Assembly (NCBI RefSeq): GCF_900102515.1
Contig: NZ_FMVS01000017.1
Location: 35,622 to 99,621 of the forward strand
Source of the DNA: Butyrivibrio sp. INlla14
Lineage (GTDB): Bacteria; Bacillota; Clostridia; Lachnospirales; Lachnospiraceae
Reading direction: 5' to 3'
Length of the DNA stretch: 64,000 nt
Every line of letters begins with the position of its first letter. Position 1 is the stretch's first letter. Below the pieces are notes generated by a model. The model searched no databases and had not been told where the DNA came from. It worked only from the letters and a program-made list of their open reading frames with translations. Position numbers and translations under genes: made by a program. Positions 53,680 to 61,935 of the stretch are shown in pieces.

Positions 53680-54312
53680 ATGGGGCAACATTATAACGCA
53701 TTCATTTCTTATAAACATGCTGAGCTGGACAACAAGATAGCAGCTCAGATAGAAAAGGATTTGGAACATTACCATATTCCGAGAAAACTTCAGAAAAAGA
53801 CAGGGTACAAGAGGATTGAACGTATATTTAGAGATAAGGATGAGCTTCCGATTACCAGCAATCTATCTGGCACAATTGAGGAAGCTCTTTTGAACTCGGA
53901 ATATCTTATTGTACTGTGCTCAAAGAGTACTTGCTTATCAACTTGGGTAGAGAGGGAGATAAAGCTCTTTTTGCAGAATCATCCAAGAGAAAATGTTCTG
54001 ACGGTACTGGCAGAGGGGGAACCTCAAGATGTGATTCCCAGGATCTTGCAGGAAGTAGAAGCTGAGAGAACGAAAGAGGACGGTACGACAGAGACTATCA
54101 TGCAGAGTGTTGAACCACTATCATGTGACTATCGTATCCCTAGAAGAGAAATAAAGAGTGCAGAAGTCCCGAGGATGGTGGCAGCTCTTATTGGATGCCC
54201 TTATGATGAACTAATTAACAGGCAGATTTCATTGATTCAGAATAGAATATTATCTTGTTTAGATACTATAGAAAAAGGGCAAATGAAAAAAGATTTATTT
54301 ATTACATTTTGA
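53680..54312 (+). CDS. TIR-domain protein without membrane or propeller part
   Basis: A 210-residue protein very similar to the N-termini of the two long TIR proteins (NAFISYKHAELDNKIAAQ, IFRDKDELPITS, STWVEREIKLF with the candidate catalytic Glu). Similarity ends at ELINRQ, exactly where the long proteins start their membrane helix; the last 25 residues are unrelated. It is thus a natural or degenerate stand-alone TIR protein. GGGGAA precedes the ATG at 53680. It opens the immunity-gene island. A rearranged second copy begins at the right edge. Confidence 0.82.
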   Translation: MGQHYNAFISYKHAELDNKIAAQIEKDLEHYHIPRKLQKKTGYKRIERIFRDKDELPITSNLSGTIEEALLNSEYLIVLCSKSTCLSTWVEREIKLFLQNHPRENVLTVLAEGEPQDVIPRILQEVEAERTKEDGTTETIMQSVEPLSCDYRIPRREIKSAEVPRMVAALIGCPYDELINRQISLIQNRILSCLDTIEKGQMKKDLFITF

Positions 54313-54456
54313 CATAAGCCAGAAAATTGGTAATGTTAGTACGATTAGAGAACCTGCCAATTTTTCAGCCGACGCTTTCGCATAAAATATAACAACAATT
54401 GTACCTTGAAAATATCATGGGAGTTTAAGGTTTTTTAATAAGGAAGTATTTTAGCT

Positions 54457-54849
54457 ATGGATATAACAAAAGAGCAGGTGAAGAGACAATTAGAAGTATT
54501 GACAAAAATAAAAGAACTTTTTGCTGGGCAAGAAAAAGAAGTTATTTTGAGAGGTATAGAATTAGTAAAAAAAATATTGCAGTTTGAAGGCGAAACGGTA
54601 TGTGTAGATTGTGCTGAGAAATTGTATGATCTACTGGATAACGATGATTATGGCCTAGTTATTTTGCAGGAGCAGGAGGAAAGTGAAAAAAGGCTTGCCG
54701 CATTTAATTGTGCGATAGATTCAATTGCTATTTCAAGTCGCTATGCATATGAATTAGCGGGTCAAATATATTTTCCTGAGCCTATAGAAATGGTGTCAGA
54801 AGATACATTTATTCACCTGAATATTGAATTAGAAAAACTTAATATATAG
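54457..54849 (+). CDS. Unrecognised small helical protein, putative immunity protein
   Basis: A 130-residue, mainly helical, acidic soluble protein with no recognised family. It has Cys pairs in VCVDCAEKL and ends in an acidic helix. The only functional hint is its place in a run of immunity-type genes; a weak AAGGAAG ribosome site precedes it. An antitoxin or immunity role is inferred from context alone. Confidence 0.5.
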   Translation: MDITKEQVKRQLEVLTKIKELFAGQEKEVILRGIELVKKILQFEGETVCVDCAEKLYDLLDNDDYGLVILQEQEESEKRLAAFNCAIDSIAISSRYAYELAGQIYFPEPIEMVSEDTFIHLNIELEKLNI

Positions 54850-54891
54850 TAAAACATCAATGATTCAGGCTAAATTAATGGTAAGGAGCAT

Positions 54892-55452
54892 ATGTTAATA
54901 TCAAAATTTTCAAATTACAATCAGCAATTAAATGAATTGTCTGAAAGGAATAATCTGGTATTTGATGTAGATTATATTAAATTTATGGAATTGTATAATG
55001 GGGGAGATACGCCTAAGACAGTAATCAAAGTTGGTCGAAAAAAAGAAGGCATTAGAGCATTTTATGGGTTTAATGTTAGCAAAAAACAGTATTCGTTTGA
55101 AGCAATCTTAGATTTAGAAATAGGTGAGGATTTGATTGAGAAGAAGATGTTTCCTATAGCTTCTAATGAGTATGGAGATTTTTATGCTTTGGATTGTTCG
55201 TCGGAGATGAGTGGAGTATATGTAATAAGGCATGACAATCTCGAAAGTAAAACTAGAATTGCTGAGAGTTTTAGAGAATTTGTGATGAATTGTAAAAGTG
55301 AAAAGATAGGTCATATTCGAACAATTGAGGAGAGAAAGAATGATATGATAGCAGCAGGCTTAGGGGATACAATTTCAGAAATAGCAATTCGCAATTGGCA
55401 AAAGGAAATAGATAGATATGCGAGATATTATCAAGAGAAAGTAATTATTTAA
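54892..55452 (+). CDS. SMI1/KNR4 (SUKH) family immunity-type protein
   Basis: A 186-residue protein. Pattern features of the SUKH fold are visible: an N-terminal helix leading to DYIKFMELYNGGDTP, then ASNEYGDFYALDCSS and a final helix SFREFVMNC. SUKH proteins are the most common immunity proteins of contact-dependent and type VII toxins. The last 45 residues are an extra helical tail. TAAGGAG lies upstream. Directly after its stop codon lies a toxin-tip remnant. Confidence 0.75.
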   Translation: MLISKFSNYNQQLNELSERNNLVFDVDYIKFMELYNGGDTPKTVIKVGRKKEGIRAFYGFNVSKKQYSFEAILDLEIGEDLIEKKMFPIASNEYGDFYALDCSSEMSGVYVIRHDNLESKTRIAESFREFVMNCKSEKIGHIRTIEERKNDMIAAGLGDTISEIAIRNWQKEIDRYARYYQEKVII

Positions 55453-55614
55453 GCTATAAATAGTGCTCCGGATATGCTAAGGAGCGTTGGAGAATCAGTA
55501 GATGGAGTCAAGCTGACAGGAGTAGCGGCTGAGGCTGATGATTTCTTTAAAGGCGAAAACTTCAAAGCAGCAGACAGCTTTAATGACAGCATAGATGCCA
55601 CAAAGAGAGTTTGA
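55453..55614 (+). pseudogene. Remnant of a polymorphic toxin C-terminal region
   Basis: The frame from 55453 to the TGA at 55612-55614 reads like coding sequence: VGESVDGVKLTGVAAEADDFF, then NFKAADSFNDSIDATKRV. It has no start of its own with a ribosome site and begins right at the stop of the SUKH gene. This kind of linker sequence is common near the end of long secreted toxins. It overlaps the possible longer start of the next gene. I read it as a stranded toxin tip. Confidence 0.5.
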
Positions 55615-55630
55615 AAGCAAAAAGTATAGG

Positions 55631-56665
55631 ATGAATAACAATATGAATATTGATGTGCTAAATAGTTTTAAGAATATCTTTATGAATTATGATAATTTGA
55701 GTTCATTCAAAGCATATTACTTGGCCTTATGCAAATGGGTAAAAGATAATAAAGAAGTGTTTGATGCGAATATGGATGATATGGTTCGTCTTGATATTCT
55801 ATTATCATTAGATGTTGATGAGTACGTTTTGGAATGTAACACCAATGGCATTGTATTGAGTAATGAGAAAAAAAGAATAGGCGAATATGATTATTCGGAT
55901 ACAGAAGGATTACTGATGGCTATTGTTGATACTTTATGGGATATGGTAACCATTTCAGCGGATGCTGATTGTCAAAATTGCTATTATGGAGATATGCGTT
56001 ATATAAAGATAAATAATCCCAAAGGGAAAATAGTGCTTGAATGTAATGACTGCGGACATGCTATGAATCTTGATGGGACAGCATTGAACGAGGAAATCAT
56101 TAACTATATGCCAGCTTCACAGACTGAATTAAAAAGTCAAAGAAATTCTTTAAAGGAAAAAATGAAAACACACATTGTCGATGATGAAAATGATGACGAG
56201 ATGCTAGCAAAGATGCTACTTAACGCAGCTAGGCATGCCTATGATAATGGAAATAAGATGGCTTTTGTTGCACTTATAGGAGGGCAAGGACCCTGGAAGT
56301 GTGCTACCATTCCGGAAATGCCACATCAAGTTGATATTTTATTGGATACAATTCATGCTGCTTATGCTGAGGATAAGGATTCCATGCTAGATCTAAGGTT
56401 TTGTGAAGCCTTAGATAAGCTAGTGACAATATCTATGACAATTCCGAGTTTATCTATTCTGATAGATACAATAAGGTACGAGATAGAAAAAGAGCAAAAA
56501 GGTACGAATAGTTTTAGCATAGATAAAGAGAAAACACTGGATAGGCCGAGAAAACTTATTAATTCTAATAGAGAAATATATAAGAATGGTTTTTCTGAAT
56601 TTGATGAGTGGCTTGAAAATGAGAGGAATTATGTCATAAAGACTTGTGGGATAGATATAACATAA
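55631..56665 (+). CDS. Zinc-ribbon protein with C-terminal immunity-like domain
   Basis: About 344 residues from ATG 55631; another in-frame ATG lies at 55595 inside the toxin remnant, so the start is uncertain. The middle has two Cys pairs (CQNC and CNDC, about 40 residues apart), likely a zinc ribbon. The C-terminal part (MLLNAARHAYDNGNKMAF... to LSILIDTIRYEIEKEQKG) is clearly related to the 164-residue protein at 58195-58689. The family is unrecognised. It probably belongs to an immunity family, judged by neighbours and by the shared domain. Confidence 0.6.
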   Translation: MNNNMNIDVLNSFKNIFMNYDNLSSFKAYYLALCKWVKDNKEVFDANMDDMVRLDILLSLDVDEYVLECNTNGIVLSNEKKRIGEYDYSDTEGLLMAIVDTLWDMVTISADADCQNCYYGDMRYIKINNPKGKIVLECNDCGHAMNLDGTALNEEIINYMPASQTELKSQRNSLKEKMKTHIVDDENDDEMLAKMLLNAARHAYDNGNKMAFVALIGGQGPWKCATIPEMPHQVDILLDTIHAAYAEDKDSMLDLRFCEALDKLVTISMTIPSLSILIDTIRYEIEKEQKGTNSFSIDKEKTLDRPRKLINSNREIYKNGFSEFDEWLENERNYVIKTCGIDIT

Positions 56666-56697
56666 CATTCTAGATGCAAGAAGAGGAAGAAATATGT

Positions 56698-57132
56698 ATG
56701 GAATACGATTTTGTATTAATAAAAGACAATGTCTTTTACGATGTTACAGAAGATGAAATTATAGCGAGTGAAAATGAAATGAATTTATCATTTCCAAGGG
56801 AACTGAAGGTGTTTTGGTCTAAGATTGGTTATGGCTTTTTGAGTTCAAAAAAAGGTAATATCAATCGTATTATGGATCCGGTTTCTGTAAGAGATTTCAG
56901 AGCTAAAGAAGGTGATTTTGAGTATATTCCTGATGTGGATATATATGAAATATATGAAAAAGACAAGCTTATTTTCTTTGAAGCTAATGAGAGTGCGTAT
57001 ATTTCTATTGGAATCGGTCCGGATAATAATGGGAAAATATATTACTATGATGTTGAGATAGCTGAAAATTTAAGCGATTTCTTATTAAAACTAATTAGTG
57101 ATGATAATTACTATGTAGATATGAAATTATAA
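56698..57132 (+). CDS. SMI1/KNR4 (SUKH) family immunity-type protein
   Basis: A 144-residue protein; ATG 56698 is chosen, with AAGAGGAAG upstream, over an upstream in-frame ATG at 56674 that includes the ribosome site. SUKH features are the helix SENEMNLSFPRELKVFWSKI, followed by GYGFLSSKKGNINRIMDP and the final ENLSDFLLKLIS helix. The N-x-x-x-FPxELKxFW pattern is typical of the family. Its stop codon is embedded in the 12-base sequence TAAGCTATAAAT, also found after the SUKH gene at 54892. Confidence 0.8.
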   Translation: MEYDFVLIKDNVFYDVTEDEIIASENEMNLSFPRELKVFWSKIGYGFLSSKKGNINRIMDPVSVRDFRAKEGDFEYIPDVDIYEIYEKDKLIFFEANESAYISIGIGPDNNGKIYYYDVEIAENLSDFLLKLISDDNYYVDMKL

Positions 57133-57207
57133 GCTATAAATGAGTTCCAGTATGGCCCAAATCATATGCCGTTTATAAAAAGGGAGAAACTGAGAAAAGG
57201 AAAAGAT

Positions 57208-57702
57208 ATGTACGCAGTAATTAATAACAACTTATACTGGTATCAGCATTTTCGTGGAAAAACTATAGTTTTGGCAAGAAAGGGTCAGCCGGTTGATTAT
57301 ACTTTTGAGGAAAAAGGTGATGTTTTCCAAAAAACAGTAAACATTGATGATGCAGAGATTTCGGATGTTTATAATGTGAAATTTTACGTAGGATACAAAG
57401 ATTGCCTTGTTGAAAATAATGATATTTGGGAAGTAGGAGATGGATTCCCCTCATCAAGACCTTATAGGATTGAGAATGGCGAGGCTTGTATTGGGACTTT
57501 TGGTGCTGTCAGTGGTAACGGTTGGGAAACTAATGGGAGAGATGAAAGCTACAAAATCATACAATTGTCTGACTGCAGCAGTTTTAGCGCTGAATATGAA
57601 TATAGTAAGAAGGATGGTGTAGTTTGTTCTGAACCCGTAACGCAGAAAGTCGAGTTATCCAGGGAAGAACTAATCACGCTAGTTTTAACACACAGAGTAT
57701 AA
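57208..57702 (+). CDS. Unrecognised protein of the immunity island
   Basis: About 164 residues from ATG 57208 with GAAAAGGAAAAG upstream; an in-frame ATG at 57166 lies in possible remnant sequence. It is a beta-rich protein starting MYAVINNNLYWYQHFRGK. The segments DVYNVKFYVGYKDC and NGRDESYKIIQLSDC resemble EFYNIKEVCDYMGQ and DGRDGFVKEIQVSDA of the 262-residue protein at 58929, so both probably share a fold. No named family was recognised. Confidence 0.55.
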   Translation: MYAVINNNLYWYQHFRGKTIVLARKGQPVDYTFEEKGDVFQKTVNIDDAEISDVYNVKFYVGYKDCLVENNDIWEVGDGFPSSRPYRIENGEACIGTFGAVSGNGWETNGRDESYKIIQLSDCSSFSAEYEYSKKDGVVCSEPVTQKVELSREELITLVLTHRV

Positions 57703-57735
57703 AGACGGAATAATAGGAAAGCGAAGATTATGTAA

Positions 57736-57834
57736 TTGTTTGTAAGAAGACTAAACAACTGGGCATATTATAGGCTTGAGGGTGGCATAGATGCTTTACC
57801 CATAGGACTTCAAATGGGAGGTGATTTTCGATGA
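57736..57834 (+). pseudogene. Possible toxin-tip remnant overlapping the Imm22 gene
   Basis: An open frame with no plausible start reads LNNWAYYRLEGGIDALPIGL and ends at TGA 57832-57834, which overlaps the ATG of the Imm22 gene (ATGA). Such overlap is typical of a toxin gene followed by its immunity gene. The stretch is only 32 codons, so the call is weak. Confidence 0.35.
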
Positions 57835-58205
57835 TTAGGGAACATAAAGTATCATTATGGCTAGGAAGTTTTGAGAGCGTTGCTGAATTCAATACTTTTA
57901 TAAATATTGCATATGATGAGGATGGTAATCAGATACCATCTAAATTCCAGGAAACTTATGAGATAAAGAAATATGACATGAATGCAATAGAAACAGATTG
58001 GATTGATGAAGGGGTGGACAATGTTGAAGAACTATTGGAAGGCTTTTCTGCAGATGAAGAAATTATACCTGCTTTCAAAGAAATGCTGAAGGACAGAGAT
58101 ATTAAAATGTATAACAGCATTATTTTATTGTATAGGTACGAATATGATGGAGAAAAAACACATGAATCTAATATGGATTTCATAGGTGTAGTAGATGGAT
58201 ATTAA
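57831..58205 (+). CDS. Immunity protein Imm22 family
   Basis: A 124-residue acidic protein starting HKVSLWLGSFESVAEFNTF, then YDEDGNQIPSKFQETYEI and a region ending YNSIILLYRYEYDG. This layout fits the Imm22 family, predicted immunity proteins of polymorphic toxin systems. A GGGAGGTG ribosome site lies upstream. It overlaps a possible toxin remnant at the 5' end and the next gene by 11 bases at the 3' end. Its cognate toxin is not visible beyond that fragment. Confidence 0.7.
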   Translation: MIREHKVSLWLGSFESVAEFNTFINIAYDEDGNQIPSKFQETYEIKKYDMNAIETDWIDEGVDNVEELLEGFSADEEIIPAFKEMLKDRDIKMYNSIILLYRYEYDGEKTHESNMDFIGVVDGY

Positions 58206-58689
58206 AATATTAAAAGCAGCAGCCAAAGCGAAAGTTAATATGGCTCATAGGGCGTATCTGGACGGAAATTATATGATTTACCCTGCTGTTATTGCTGGAA
58301 TAGATACCTATGGAATTGAGGCGTTTCCTGGAGCAGGGCATCATTTTGATTTTGTGATAGATGCAATTTATGAAAAATATGATGAAGATAATGATGCTCA
58401 AGTAGCTGTGGCCTTTAAGGAAGCCATTTATAAATTGATGGAAGTAGTAAATGGGTTTCCATCTTTAGAGAGGCTTGAGCGTATCATTTCGTACATGAAT
58501 AAAAAAGAGCAGAAAGGTGAAGCGAAAATAGATTTGAACATAGAAGAAATAAATACAAAATTTTCAAATCTAATTGATGAGAAATATGAAATATTAAAGA
58601 ATGATAATCCACAGTTAGATAATTGGATTGCACGAATCAAACAGATATTTTGGGAAGATTATGGAGTTGAGATTAGCACAAAGCATTAA
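58195..58689 (+). CDS. Immunity-type protein sharing a domain with the zinc-ribbon protein
   Basis: A 164-residue helical protein. AHRAYLDGNYMIYPAVIAGI, HHFDFVIDAIYEKYDEDNDA and LERIISYMNKKEQKGEAKID align with the C-terminal half of the protein at 55631-56665. The start overlaps the Imm22 gene by 11 bases. No named family is recognised. The overlap and context make it probably a second immunity protein expressed with Imm22. Confidence 0.6.
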   Translation: MDIKILKAAAKAKVNMAHRAYLDGNYMIYPAVIAGIDTYGIEAFPGAGHHFDFVIDAIYEKYDEDNDAQVAVAFKEAIYKLMEVVNGFPSLERLERIISYMNKKEQKGEAKIDLNIEEINTKFSNLIDEKYEILKNDNPQLDNWIARIKQIFWEDYGVEISTKH

Positions 58690-58697
58690 CCTATAGG

Positions 58698-58910
58698 ATG
58701 GCGAAGACAATGTATAAATACTACAAATTTGATGATAGTGACGCTGTTGCAAAAAGAGAATCTGCGTATGTGTATCTTCTTGATGATGCAGGAAATTGGG
58801 TTGAAAAGCCAAGCCTTCTAAGGAAATTTATAGGTGGAGATTGTGACTACGAGGAAATATCTGAGAAAGAAGCAGAACTTATAGTACAGCAGAGAAAAGC
58901 AAAATTGTAA
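58698..58910 (+). CDS. Small hypothetical protein (70 aa)
   Basis: A 70-residue protein, MYKYYKFDDSDAVAKRESAY..., with GNWVEKPSLLRKFIGGDCDY and an acidic helical end. The ATG at 58698, or the one at 58710, follows a short gap after the previous gene; TAGGATGG may be the ribosome site. No known function. It looks like a small stand-alone domain found in toxin-immunity loci of Firmicutes, by my recollection only. Confidence 0.55.
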   Translation: MAKTMYKYYKFDDSDAVAKRESAYVYLLDDAGNWVEKPSLLRKFIGGDCDYEEISEKEAELIVQQRKAKL

Positions 58911-58928
58911 GACGAATGGTAGTAAAGC

Positions 58929-59717
58929 ATGGAGGAGTTTTTTGATTCGGAAGAGGATAAAAAGGTGATTACTGGCACTTATGCAGTATTTAATGGAAAA
59001 AAATATGAGGCTTGTTTTGTTAAAAGTGATAGAGTTACTTTTCAAGACGAGAAGCTAGTTGAGATTTATTCAAAAGAGCCTGTTGAAGAAGATGGATTGG
59101 AGAAATATGGTTTCGGTAAGTATCTATGTTATAAAAAGGTTGTTGATATCGAAGAACTGAGTGAATTTTATAACATAAAGGAAGTCTGTGACTATATGGG
59201 ACAAACTTTTCCAATAGTCAGGAAAGATGGTGATACTATTAGAATTTTCACCCAGGATCCATCATTTGAAACAAAGGGATTCATTCAAGATGGAAGAGAT
59301 GGATTTGTTAAGGAAATTCAAGTTTCCGATGCCATGATCAGATATGTCAAAAATGATTATTATAGCACATATATGATTGGAAAGTTGCTTAGAGACAGGA
59401 TGGGGGATGAATATGATAAGGAGTACGCTTTTGGAATTTTGGGTGATAGGTCAAAAATAGGTATAAGAGGATATTTTCAAAAGAATGAATCGTTTTTTAT
59501 ATATGAAAAAGACCCGGTTGGCTATATGACATTTAACTATATAATAGGACCGTTTAACAAAAGGGATATTGTTTATGCATGTGCTTTGCAGCTGGGGAAA
59601 GAAAATCTTTTTGAAGACTATAGATTTGACCAGGCAGCTCAGGATGTGTATGACAAAAACCGTTTTGGTAGCTACTCTGAATTTAAGCGTTATATTATTA
59701 CTAGTTGTAAATACTAA
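58929..59717 (+). CDS. Unrecognised protein of the immunity island
   Basis: A 262-residue soluble protein. The first half resembles the 164-residue protein at 57208 (YAVFNGKKY, EFYNIKEVCDYMGQ, DGRDGFVKEIQVSDA). The second half is helical (YMIGKLLRDRMGDEYDKEY... FSxYSEFKRYI-like end) and has no match I recognise. No signal peptide. It starts 18 bases after the previous gene. Immunity role is assumed from context. Confidence 0.55.
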   Translation: MEEFFDSEEDKKVITGTYAVFNGKKYEACFVKSDRVTFQDEKLVEIYSKEPVEEDGLEKYGFGKYLCYKKVVDIEELSEFYNIKEVCDYMGQTFPIVRKDGDTIRIFTQDPSFETKGFIQDGRDGFVKEIQVSDAMIRYVKNDYYSTYMIGKLLRDRMGDEYDKEYAFGILGDRSKIGIRGYFQKNESFFIYEKDPVGYMTFNYIIGPFNKRDIVYACALQLGKENLFEDYRFDQAAQDVYDKNRFGSYSEFKRYIITSCKY

Positions 59718-59763
59718 TAATAACGTGGAAAGATGTAATTAAGTACTACAAGGATTTTCGAGT

Positions 59764-60657
59764 ATGGCTGAAATAAACAAAACATTACTAAATGATTTTA
59801 AGCAGGAATATTCTGCAGAAGAATCTTTGCTGTTAAAGTACAAGAGTGTTGTTCCAAACTCTGTTATTTCGATGTGGAAAGAGTATGGATTTGGCTCTTT
59901 TTATGAAGACTTTCTTAAGGTAATTAATCCTGATGATTATAGAGAATTAGTTGAGAAGAGCTATTTTAATGGGGCCAATGCGATACCATTATTGATTTCT
60001 TATCTTGGAGACGTGGTTGTGTGGGAAGATAATGATCACGTCACTCTGATTCAGTATAAGAATTTCAAGTACTCAAGGATTGCAGATTCAATTGAAGAGT
60101 TTTTTACAAAATTATCAGATAAAACCTATGACAAACTTTTGGACAAGAAATATTTTGAAGAAGTTATGTATGCGGGACCTATTACAGAATATAAGGATTG
60201 TTTTGTTCAAAGGCCAATGGTAATTCTTGGTGGGACAAAAGACCCATTTCGAATGTTTAATATACAGATAGATAAATTTCTGGATATTTGCTATAGGTTG
60301 ATCGGAGTTGTTGGCGGAGAAAGAAGGTCTTTTGGCGATAGAGTGCCCGAGGAGTTTAAATTGTATTTCGGTGACAGAGGGGAAAGAAAACTATCGAGAG
60401 CCCAATTTATCAGCGAAATGAATTCCCAGCAGTGGGAAAGAAAAATGTATTATGGCATTAACATAGATAAAGATGGCCCATCCCATGCAGGCTATATCTT
60501 CGGCTGTTATTATGACGAGTCTAATAAGATGTGGGTAGTTTATCAGACAGGTGAACGAGGAGTAGTCTATGGAGAGATTTCTTTTGATTCTGAAGAGGAA
60601 GCTCTTGGCGAACTTAAAAATCGTATTGAGGAAGAAATAAGGCAGCATTCCATGTAA
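59764..60657 (+). CDS. GAD-like/Tdi1-type immunity protein
   Basis: A 297-residue protein. The N-terminal part (KYKSVVPNSVISMWKEYGFG, FLKVINPDDYRELVEKSY, IPLLISYLGDVVVWED) follows the pattern of GAD-like domains with the Tdi1/DUF1851 C-terminal domain, known as immunity proteins for secreted toxins. The last 90 residues form an extra alpha/beta domain (YYGINIDKDGPSHAGYIFGC...). No signal peptide. It is one of the longer genes of the island. Confidence 0.7.
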   Translation: MAEINKTLLNDFKQEYSAEESLLLKYKSVVPNSVISMWKEYGFGSFYEDFLKVINPDDYRELVEKSYFNGANAIPLLISYLGDVVVWEDNDHVTLIQYKNFKYSRIADSIEEFFTKLSDKTYDKLLDKKYFEEVMYAGPITEYKDCFVQRPMVILGGTKDPFRMFNIQIDKFLDICYRLIGVVGGERRSFGDRVPEEFKLYFGDRGERKLSRAQFISEMNSQQWERKMYYGINIDKDGPSHAGYIFGCYYDESNKMWVVYQTGERGVVYGEISFDSEEEALGELKNRIEEEIRQHSM

Positions 60658-60685
60658 GACAGCTGTTTATGATGGGGAGAGTTTA

Positions 60686-61828
60686 GTGAAAAGAATTAAG
60701 CAGTGCATTGCACTTTTGCTATGTCCAATAATACTATCTGCCTGCGCAGGACAGGCGCCAGAGGAGCCTTCTAATGAAGTTACAGAAGAGACTTCAAATG
60801 AATTGACTCCAGATAATATTCCTGAGTGGAGCAAAGCATATGCAGAGTATTTAAGAACTGGTGCGGAGTATATTTCTTTTGCCGATGGTGGGAGTGAACT
60901 TTCATATACTCTGATCTATCTGGACGACGATGATATTCCGGAGCTTTTCGTTGATACTGGCATAGAAGCTAGTGGTCAGATGGTTATTACTTACTATGAT
61001 GGCAAGATTGTAGAGCAGTATCTTTCAAGAATCGGATCCCAGTACATTGAAAAGAGTGGTCTGATTTATACCGATACAGGACATATGGATTACTATCCAA
61101 TAAGCATAACAAAGCTGGAAAATGGCGTGTTCACAGAAATTGCTTCAGGTATAAGATATGTTTCTGAGGAAGATTTCAAAAAGATGGGAGAAGATGAGAA
61201 CTACCCATATACATTGACTTACGAATGGGGCGATGAAACTGTGACCGAAGAAGAGTTTAATGCTCATGTTGCCGAGTACTACGATGTAGATAAGGGTAAG
61301 CAGCCGGACAACTATTATTCATATGATGAGTTCTTGTACCTTTTGGAGAATGGAAAGTGGTATTCTGCAGACCATAAGTATGAACTAATTGCACAGGACT
61401 GCTCTTGGAACGATGCTCAAAAGATATGCCTTGAGAAAGGTGGATATCTGGCAACAGTGACTTGCACAGATGAGGCAAAAGTTATATCTGAGCTTATTAA
61501 AGAAGAGGGACACACGGATAAGGCGTTCTTTGTTGGCTACAGATCCTGTGAATGGGTAGGAGATACTTTCTGCAGTTTCAGATGGATAAATAAGGATGGC
61601 TCCTATCAGGAAGTAATGCCAAGCATGTATGACTTTTGGGATTACCATTCTCCAGGATATGATTACACCAAAAATGAGTGGTCTTTTCAAGGCGGCGAAC
61701 AGGAAGTAGGCCTTGCCAAGTTTTTTGAAGAAGATGGGATGATTTATATCTTTGATGCTCCAGATAGGATATTAAATGTGTCACCGGAGTATACTGGGAA
61801 GCTTGGATTTGTTTGTGAGTACGATTGA
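60686..61828 (+). CDS. Lipoprotein with C-type lectin-like domain
   Basis: A 380-residue exported protein. The GTG start at 60686 has GGGGAGA upstream. The signal peptide ends in the lipobox LSAC (Cys20), so it should be lipid-anchored outside the membrane. An acidic linker and a domain of about 180 residues (LIYLDDDDIPELFVDTG) are followed by a C-terminal C-type lectin-like domain (about 240-380): SWNDAQKICLEKGGYLATV, then FFVGYRS, FRWINKDGS and a final LGFVCEYD. The lectin-type calcium motifs are not complete, so sugar binding is not assured. Confidence 0.8.
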   Translation: MKRIKQCIALLLCPIILSACAGQAPEEPSNEVTEETSNELTPDNIPEWSKAYAEYLRTGAEYISFADGGSELSYTLIYLDDDDIPELFVDTGIEASGQMVITYYDGKIVEQYLSRIGSQYIEKSGLIYTDTGHMDYYPISITKLENGVFTEIASGIRYVSEEDFKKMGEDENYPYTLTYEWGDETVTEEEFNAHVAEYYDVDKGKQPDNYYSYDEFLYLLENGKWYSADHKYELIAQDCSWNDAQKICLEKGGYLATVTCTDEAKVISELIKEEGHTDKAFFVGYRSCEWVGDTFCSFRWINKDGSYQEVMPSMYDFWDYHSPGYDYTKNEWSFQGGEQEVGLAKFFEEDGMIYIFDAPDRILNVSPEYTGKLGFVCEYD

Positions 61829-61935
61829 TAAATCAGGTACTAAATTATATTAAATAAAAAATATAGATGAACAGCTATACTAAAAAATGATATTAAACTA
61901 AACGCACACAGAAGAGGAAAGAAAATGGAGCATAT

